Assembly: GCA_002070735.1 (NCBI GenBank)
Contig: MWDX01000024.1
Span: 1-36,999, forward strand
Origin: Parcubacteria group bacterium ADurb.Bin115
GTDB taxonomy: Bacteria; Patescibacteriota; Patescibacteriia; Patescibacteriales; UBA12465
DNA length: 36,999 bases
Direction: 5' to 3'
Shown here: piece by piece, positions 31,996 to 36,999 of the stretch
Numbering within the stretch: the first letter of the stretch is position 1
Layout: each line of letters starts with the position of its first letter
Made by a program: the position numbers and the translations under genes
Notes under the pieces: generated by a model
Database searches by the model: none
Told to the model about the DNA's origin: nothing
What the model saw: only the letters and a program-made list of their open reading frames with translations

Positions 31996-33795
31996 ATGAA
32001 TGATAATCTGCATAAAATACGTAACTTCGCCATTCTTGCTCATATTGACCACGGCAAATCGACCTTAGCCGACAGAATGTTGGAAATTACCAATACGGTT
32101 GATAAGCGGAAAATGAAAAATCAGATTCTCGATGGCATGGACATCGAAAGGGAGCGAGGAATTACCATTAAGCTGCAGCCGGTGACGATGACCTATCAAG
32201 GTTACCAGCTGAATTTAATTGATACTCCCGGGCATATCGATTTTTCTTATGAGGTTTCCCGTTCCTTGGCGGCAGTAGAAACAGCAATTTTGTTGGTTGA
32301 CGCTACTCAAGGAATACAGGCGCAGACACTGGCTAATTTATATTTAGCCTTAGAGCAGGATTTAACGATTATTCCGGTAGTTAATAAAATTGACTTACCA
32401 GCCGCCAATGTTTTCAAAACAAAAACAGAAATTAGTCGTTTGCTCGGCGGGGCGGAATCGGAGATTCTTTGCGCTTCCGGAAAAACCGGAGAGGGCGTTG
32501 AGGAAATTCTGGGCGCCGTTATTACCCGGGGTTTGCCGCCGCGGGCTTCTTCCGCTTCTGTCGGGCGGGCTTTAATTTTTGATTCCAAGTACGACGAGTA
32601 TAAAGGGGTGGTCGCCTTTATCAGAGTTTTTGACGGTGAAATTAAAAAGGGAGACCCTATAGTTTTATCAGCTACCAAAGCCAAGAGTGAAGCTTTAGAT
32701 GTTGGTATTTTCAAACCTGAATATTTTTCTACCGGCAGTCTTCAGGCTGGTAGTATCGGTTATGTTGTCACTGGTTTTAAGCAAGTTGGCGATTGTCGCG
32801 TCGGCGATACTTTAGCTTCTGGGAGGGAAGTAGTCCCTGCTTTAGCCGGCTATAAAGAAGTAAAGCCCATGGTTTTTGCCGGTGTTTTTCCGAGAGAGGG
32901 TAATGATTGGGAGGATTTGCGCGAAGCGATGGAGAAATTAAAATTGAACGATGCCGCCTTATCATATGAACCAGAAAGGTCAGACGCTCTCGGCTTCGGT
33001 TTTCGTTGCGGTTTTTTAGGGTTATTACATTTAGAGATTTTTCAAGAACGTTTGCGCCGAGAATATAATTTAGATTTAATCGTTACCGTCCCCAGCGTTG
33101 CTTATCGGGTCTTAAAGAAAAGTGGGGAAGATATTATTGTCCGCACTCCTCAGTGCTTGCCTGATCCCAGTGAAATTGAGAAAATAGAAGAACCCTGGGT
33201 CAAGCTTGATATTATTACCCCGCAAGCGTATCTCGGCAATATTATGAGTTTGTCGCGGGATAAACGGGGAATATATAAAAATACTGAATATATTTCTACC
33301 GGCAGCGATGAGGCGAGAGCGATATTACATTATGATATGCCTCTATCCGCGATTTTGACTGATTTTTATGATAAGATAAAAAGTGTGTCCGCCGGGTATG
33401 CTTCCCTTAACTACGATTATTTAGATTATCGTCCGACTGACGTGGTCAAATTAGATATTATGGTCGCGGAGGAGCCGGTTGAATCTCTTGCCAGTATTGT
33501 TTATCGGGATGAAGCCTATCGTCAAGGCAAGGAAATAGTAGAAATATTAAAAGAGACTCTGCCGCGCCAGATGTTTGTTTTGAAAATTCAAGCAGTGGTT
33601 GGTGGAAAAGTTGTCGCTGCCGAGCGTCTATCCGCGAGACGTAAAGATGTAACCGCTAAATTATACGGCGGCGATGTGACGCGTAAGCGTAAATTGTTGG
33701 AAAAACAGAAGAAAGGTAAGAAAAAAATGATGGCGGCCGGTAAAGGCAGTGTTGTTATTCCTTCCGATGTTTTTGTGAAGATTTTAAAAAGGTAA
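31996..33795 (+). CDS. lepA: Elongation factor 4 (LepA)
   Basis: A ribosome-dependent translational GTPase (599 aa, the normal length). G motifs: AHIDHGKST (15-23, G1), RGITI (54-58, G2), DTPGHIDF (76-83, G3), NKIDLP (G4) and CASGKTG (G5 region). Domain II, an EF-G-like domain III and the LepA-specific C terminus with ERLSARRKDVTAKLYGGDVTRKRKLLEKQ, which reaches the peptidyl-transferase centre in the family, are all there. It acts on stalled or mis-translocated ribosomes. It is preceded by MurJ (100-base gap with its own -10 box) and followed by a hairpin and a tiny membrane-peptide gene. Confidence 0.98.
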   Translation: MNDNLHKIRNFAILAHIDHGKSTLADRMLEITNTVDKRKMKNQILDGMDIERERGITIKLQPVTMTYQGYQLNLIDTPGHIDFSYEVSRSLAAVETAILLVDATQGIQAQTLANLYLALEQDLTIIPVVNKIDLPAANVFKTKTEISRLLGGAESEILCASGKTGEGVEEILGAVITRGLPPRASSASVGRALIFDSKYDEYKGVVAFIRVFDGEIKKGDPIVLSATKAKSEALDVGIFKPEYFSTGSLQAGSIGYVVTGFKQVGDCRVGDTLASGREVVPALAGYKEVKPMVFAGVFPREGNDWEDLREAMEKLKLNDAALSYEPERSDALGFGFRCGFLGLLHLEIFQERLRREYNLDLIVTVPSVAYRVLKKSGEDIIVRTPQCLPDPSEIEKIEEPWVKLDIITPQAYLGNIMSLSRDKRGIYKNTEYISTGSDEARAILHYDMPLSAILTDFYDKIKSVSAGYASLNYDYLDYRPTDVVKLDIMVAEEPVESLASIVYRDEAYRQGKEIVEILKETLPRQMFVLKIQAVVGGKVVAAERLSARRKDVTAKLYGGDVTRKRKLLEKQKKGKKKMMAAGKGSVVIPSDVFVKILKR

Positions 33796-33800
33796 ACACA

Positions 33801-33833
33801 AGATTTAAGGTTTGGCTTATTGATCTTAAATCT
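33801..33833 (+). other. Perfect 9-bp hairpin after lepA
   Basis: agatttaag (33801-33809) pairs with cttaaatct (33825-33833) around a 15-base loop. Only a loose T-rich stretch follows, so it would be a weak terminator or a processing site. Confidence 0.45.
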
Positions 33834-33850
33834 CTAAATTAATATTTTTT

Positions 33851-33949
33851 ATGAAAAGGAAGAAGGCGGTAAAAATCGCTTGGACGATTATGTCCATAAT
33901 AATTATGGTGTCAATGTTGATTTGGACTTTTGGTGCGATGTTTTTTTAA
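33851..33949 (+). CDS. 32-aa single-helix membrane peptide
   Basis: ATG 33851 encodes MKRKKAVKIAWTI, then a hydrophobic helix rich in I, M, V and W, ending FGAMFF before TAA. A lysine/arginine-rich start followed by one membrane helix is a convincing small inner-membrane protein pattern. It fills the gap between lepA and recJ, and its stop is six bases before the recJ ATG. It has no predicted enzymatic part. Too short for ordinary gene callers, so it may be missed elsewhere. Confidence 0.6.
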   Translation: MKRKKAVKIAWTIMSIIIMVSMLIWTFGAMFF

Positions 33950-33955
33950 GATTAT

Positions 33956-35779
33956 ATGCAGAAATATTGGCAGATAAACCCAGTGGCGCCTCCAGAATTT
34001 TTTAGCTCCTTGCCGGAAATCGAACCGGTGATCGCTCAAATATTATGGAATCGAGGCTTGCGCAGCGCGACCGTCGCTCGTGCTTTTTTAAGTGACGCTT
34101 TAGAGCCAGAGCTTTCCCTTGATTTAACTGGCAATAAAGATTTGGTTTTTTATAATCCTTTTTTATTTCGTGATATGCAGGCGGCGGTTGATATTATTGT
34201 TAAGCACATCAAGGCGAGAAATAAGATAGTGGTTTATGGCGATTATGATGCTGACGGCGTCACTGCAGCCGTTGTTTTATCAGAAGCCCTAAAAACCCTA
34301 CAGGCGATGGTGGATGTTTATCTCCCCGATCGCGTTAGCGAAGGTTATGGCTTGAATAAATCGGCTCTAGACCAAATAAAAGAGCAGGGGGTTAGTCTGG
34401 TAATTACTGTTGATAATGGCATCCGTAATAAGGATGAGGTTGATTATGCCCATCGCTTGGGACTGGAAGTGATTATTACCGATCACCATGTTCTTCCCGA
34501 GAATCGTTCCGATTTGCCCGCTTGTCCGGTAATTGATCCAGCCGACGCCGAAGATAAATATCCCTGGCCCTTTCTAGCTGGTGTCGGCGTAGCTTTTAAA
34601 CTTGTTTGCGCTTTATTATACCAAGCTACTTTACCCGCTAAGCAAAAATTTCTAATCGCCGAAAGATCATTAGATTTGGTGGCGGTCGGGACAATTGCCG
34701 ACATGGTCAGCTTGCTTGGTGAAAATAGATTCTTAGTCAAAAGAGGTCTATCCATATTAAATCAGAATAGACGTTTAGGCTTAAAAGCTCTTTTTCAAAC
34801 CGCCAAAATTGCTTTAGATCGTCCTTTGGAGGAATGGAATGTCGGCTGGCAGCTTGGTCCGCGTTTGAATGCGGCTAGTCGTTTGGGCCACGCCAACAGC
34901 GCTTTTGCTTTAATTAGCGCTGAAGATGAAGTTGAGGCCAGAAATTTGGCTCAAGAATTAAATCAGCGCAATCTCAATCGTCAGCAGATTACCGAAGAAA
35001 TTATTAAGCAAATGGAGGCACAGATTGATAAAGATAATTTGCCGCCTCTTATTATCGGTGTGGCTCAAGACGGCCAGTCTTGGAACGAAGGCATTGTTGG
35101 CTTGATAGCCGGTAAGATTTGCGATAAATATCATCGCCCCACTTTGGTGGTCGCCCGGATAATTGAAGAGGAGGAAAGGAACCAGGCAGACACCGGCTTA
35201 AAAGCTGCTCAGCTTTCTTTTAAAGGATCTGGACGTTCGATTGAGGGCTTTAATCTCATTGCCGCGATTGAGGAATGTTCAGAATTTTTAGATAAATATG
35301 GCGGTCATCCGATGGCCTGTGGCTTTTCGATAGAGAACGTGGAAAATCTTAATGGTTTTAGAGATAAGCTCCTTGTTATCGCCAAAAAAAAGTTGACTCC
35401 TGAAATTTTAGTGCCCAAATTATCTTTAGACGCCGCTTTAAGCGCTCGAGAAATTACCCTTAGTTTAGCTGACAGTCTGACGAAACTAGCGCCCTTCGGG
35501 CAGAACAATCCTCAGCCTAAGTTTACCAGTGCTAATTTGCGCGTTGATGACATTGTTTGGATGGGTAAAGATAGACAGCATATTAAGTTGCGCTTAGCTG
35601 CGGCTAATAGCCAAGATATATTTTCAGTTGGGGCGATTGCTTTTAACGCTCCTGACACTTTTAAAGATTTACAGATTGGCGACATTATTGATTTAGCGTA
35701 TTATTTAGAAATTAATGAATTTAACGGGCGACGCGAGCTTCAGTTAAAGATTATTGATTGGCGCAAGAGTACGGATTAA
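33956..35779 (+). CDS. recJ: Single-stranded-DNA-specific exonuclease RecJ
   Basis: A DHH-superfamily 5'-3' exonuclease for recombination and repair (607 aa). Motifs: VVYGDYDADGVTAAV (92-106, with D96, D98, D100), VDNG (152-155), ITDHHVLPE (174-182, the DHH motif) and VGTIADMVSL. The DHHA1-type domain has FKGSGRSIEGFNL (about 422-434) and GGHPMACGFSI (about 448-458). A C-terminal OB-fold region (about 500-600: FGQNNPQPKF and onward) follows. The start at 33956 gives the family-like opening KYWQINP. It is followed 35 bases later by rnhA, a second nucleic-acid nuclease, probably in the same transcript. Confidence 0.97.
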   Translation: MQKYWQINPVAPPEFFSSLPEIEPVIAQILWNRGLRSATVARAFLSDALEPELSLDLTGNKDLVFYNPFLFRDMQAAVDIIVKHIKARNKIVVYGDYDADGVTAAVVLSEALKTLQAMVDVYLPDRVSEGYGLNKSALDQIKEQGVSLVITVDNGIRNKDEVDYAHRLGLEVIITDHHVLPENRSDLPACPVIDPADAEDKYPWPFLAGVGVAFKLVCALLYQATLPAKQKFLIAERSLDLVAVGTIADMVSLLGENRFLVKRGLSILNQNRRLGLKALFQTAKIALDRPLEEWNVGWQLGPRLNAASRLGHANSAFALISAEDEVEARNLAQELNQRNLNRQQITEEIIKQMEAQIDKDNLPPLIIGVAQDGQSWNEGIVGLIAGKICDKYHRPTLVVARIIEEEERNQADTGLKAAQLSFKGSGRSIEGFNLIAAIEECSEFLDKYGGHPMACGFSIENVENLNGFRDKLLVIAKKKLTPEILVPKLSLDAALSAREITLSLADSLTKLAPFGQNNPQPKFTSANLRVDDIVWMGKDRQHIKLRLAAANSQDIFSVGAIAFNAPDTFKDLQIGDIIDLAYYLEINEFNGRRELQLKIIDWRKSTD

Positions 35780-35814
35780 AAAATTAAGAATTAAATTTTA
35801 AGTTTATAATTTTT

Positions 35815-36216
35815 ATGAAAATAATCATCCATTCCGACGGCGGCGCTCGCGGCAATCCCGGGCCAGCCGGCATCGGCGTTTTACTCACCAATGAGCAGGG
35901 CGTATCAGTGGCAGAAATTTCTAATTTCATCGGTCGCGCCACTAATAATCAGGCCGAATATCAGGCGCTCCTGGCGGGTTTAGAAAAGGCTAAAAGTTTG
36001 GGGGCGGAAGAAGTTGTTTGTCGCCTGGACAGCGAATTAGTGGTTAAGCAGCTTAATCATGAGTATAAAGTGAAAAACAAGGATTTGGCACCCTTGTTTT
36101 TAAAGGTTCATAATTTAATTACCAGTTTTAAAAAAATTTCTTTTCAACACGTGCCCCGGGAGATGAATAAAGAGGCAGATAAATTAGCCAATGAAGCGAT
36201 GGATAGAGGCAAATGA
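35815..36216 (+). CDS. rnhA: Ribonuclease HI
   Basis: Degrades RNA in RNA-DNA hybrids (133 aa). The catalytic carboxylates can be placed: D8 (IIHSDGGARGNPG), E48 (NNQAEYQALL), D72 (CRLDSELVVKQL) and D122 (NKEADKLANEA). The HVPREMNKEAD segment is typical of the RNase HI group lacking the basic protrusion. It is short and compact. It lies downstream of recJ and ends before a bidirectional terminator. Confidence 0.96.
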   Translation: MKIIIHSDGGARGNPGPAGIGVLLTNEQGVSVAEISNFIGRATNNQAEYQALLAGLEKAKSLGAEEVVCRLDSELVVKQLNHEYKVKNKDLAPLFLKVHNLITSFKKISFQHVPREMNKEADKLANEAMDRGK

Positions 36217-36256
36217 TTTTAGGGATAATCAATCTTTCAATTGATTTTTATTTTTT

Positions 36257-36286
36257 AAAAACCGCCCTCAGAAGGGGGCGGTTTTT
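36257..36286. terminator. Bidirectional terminator between rnhA and the VanY fusion
   Basis: aaaaaccgccc (36257-36267) pairs perfectly with gggcggttttt (36276-36286), loop of eight bases. The A5/T5 flanks allow termination of both convergent genes. Confidence 0.92.
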
Positions 36287-36299
36287 GACTTGGTTAAAT

Positions 36300-36998
36300 T
36301 TATGAGTTATCTGCATTTTTCATTGGTTCTTGATATTGAAAGTGCCACCATTCTCCGCGATATCTTTGCCAGCCAGCTGCTTTCATAATCGCCTTTAATT
36401 TGACGACATCCTCGTCGCTGTAATTAGCCACGGCCGCACTTCCCATTTTTTGACAAGACGCGGTGTCTTTAATACAGACATCAATTGCCCGACCGCTACG
36501 GTGGCCGCCACAGCTTCCAGGTCTAGCTACATATTTAGCGGCTAAATTTGCGTCTTTATATTTAGCCATGGCGTCGTCCCATAATCTCTGTTGATGAGCG
36601 GCGGTACGAAAGGCGCTGGTTACATATAATTCTACGCCTTGTTTTTTGGCTTCTTCAACCGCTTTAATTAGACCTTCCTTGCCGATTTTATCGAGCATTG
36701 GTGTTTCGGCATTACTTTCAACAATGTCCGTAATCGTCACCAAACTGTTTTCATTCGCACAGTTATCGGAAATATTCTCAGTACTGTCACTTCCATTTTT
36801 AATTGGCTGGATGATGATGCGTTCAATCATTTTTACGGAAATCGATTTCAAAGTTGTTAGCTTGGGGTTTATCTGAGACAGTATGAGATAAGTGCCTAAA
36901 AGAATGATTAAGCCGGTGATACTGCCGATGATTAAGTCTTTGGCTTGTGATATTTTAGAAACATCGCCAGCCGAAACAAGCCAGAGTACGCCTCCGGC
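36300..36998 (-). CDS. TrbC-like pilin / VanY carboxypeptidase fusion (5' end outside window)
   Basis: The frame stays open to the window edge, so the true start lies beyond 36999. The visible 232 residues begin AGGVLWLVSAGDVSKISQAK, then a membrane helix (DLIIGSITGLIILLGTYLIL) and INPKLTTLKS; this is the second half of a TrbC/VirB2-like pilin domain as often seen in Patescibacteria. A linker leads to an M15/VanY D-Ala-D-Ala carboxypeptidase domain: SAFRTAAHQQRLW, GSCGGHRSGRAIDVC (zinc ligands H and D in SxHxxGxAxD form) and GEWWHFQYQ (third ligand H). It would trim stem peptides outside the membrane. Calling the start at 36851 would miss the anchor. Confidence 0.85.
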   Translation of the reverse strand, partial: AGGVLWLVSAGDVSKISQAKDLIIGSITGLIILLGTYLILSQINPKLTTLKSISVKMIERIIIQPIKNGSDSTENISDNCANENSLVTITDIVESNAETPMLDKIGKEGLIKAVEEAKKQGVELYVTSAFRTAAHQQRLWDDAMAKYKDANLAAKYVARPGSCGGHRSGRAIDVCIKDTASCQKMGSAAVANYSDEDVVKLKAIMKAAGWQRYRGEWWHFQYQEPMKNADNS

Positions 36999-36999
36999 C

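Noticed and set aside
32307-32714. Long minus-strand open frame (135 codons) inside lepA
   Set aside because: It is a shadow of the well-conserved lepA frame; its composition is not protein-like and it has no promoter of its own.
35805-35810. TATAAT just before rnhA as a leaderless promoter
   Set aside because: It ends only four bases before ATG, so transcription would begin inside the gene; probably an AT-rich coincidence, and rnhA is likely transcribed with recJ.
1-36999. CRISPR arrays, prophage, insertion sequences or replication origin
   Set aside because: No regularly spaced direct repeats, no cas, transposase, integrase or phage genes, and no dnaA or DnaA-box cluster were seen.

Overview
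The window looks like a chromosomal segment of a Candidate Phyla Radiation (Patescibacteria) bacterium. The inference rests on compact core genes (RpoB about 1,110 residues), a MurE-like ligase with an unusual specificity motif, small membrane proteins of the type common in that group, a TrbC-like pilin/VanY fusion at the right edge, and the lack of a recognisable Shine-Dalgarno sequence before any gene. TGA is used as a stop codon (16969-18381, 26286-27764), so the UGA-glycine code of Gracilibacteria/Absconditabacteria does not apply. The lineage cannot be fixed more closely from this sequence. There is no rRNA, CRISPR array, prophage or insertion sequence.

Left end (1-3735), an accessory island: a terminator of an off-window gene, a 69-residue protein followed by a chain of hairpins, a candidate free-standing structured RNA (about 603-766) with its own promoter, two gene remnants on opposite strands that break at the same point (about 1049), and a two-gene, AT-rich restriction-modification system.

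3763-8324: tRNA-Ala(UGC); a LysM/M23 cell-wall hydrolase with a small membrane protein (minus strand); a cofactor-dependent phosphoglycerate mutase whose second catalytic histidine is replaced by serine; a SIS-domain sugar isomerase; and yebC. The isomerase and yebC are divergent with interleaved promoters.

8396-14009: a tightly packed cluster of ruvC, a GT5 glycogen/starch synthase, a GH57 glucanase or branching-type enzyme, an APH-fold kinase and a second GT5 synthase, probably for storage alpha-glucan. Perfect hairpins sit immediately before the ruvC and kinase start codons.

14010-26140: ftsK with an acidic tail beyond the gamma domain, a murE-like ligase, then rpoB-rpoC. A roughly 300-base leader with two terminator-like hairpins and a possible 30-codon ORF precedes rpoB. 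RpoC has a coiled-coil insertion near its N terminus.

26141-31896: an envelope cluster with an anchored exported protein of unknown role, a small membrane protein, a GT2 glycosyltransferase, a TMTC-like membrane protein with TPRs, and MurJ.

31996-36999: lepA, a 32-residue membrane peptide, recJ, rnhA and, convergent to them, the pilin-like/VanY carboxypeptidase fusion that runs off the window. Core functions are DNA repair and segregation, transcription, translation, peptidoglycan synthesis and remodelling, and carbohydrate metabolism. A 41-base repeat occurs twice, each time directly after an intrinsic terminator (gpmA and ftsK). Several genes have a -10 box 7-9 bases before the start codon, suggesting leaderless transcripts.
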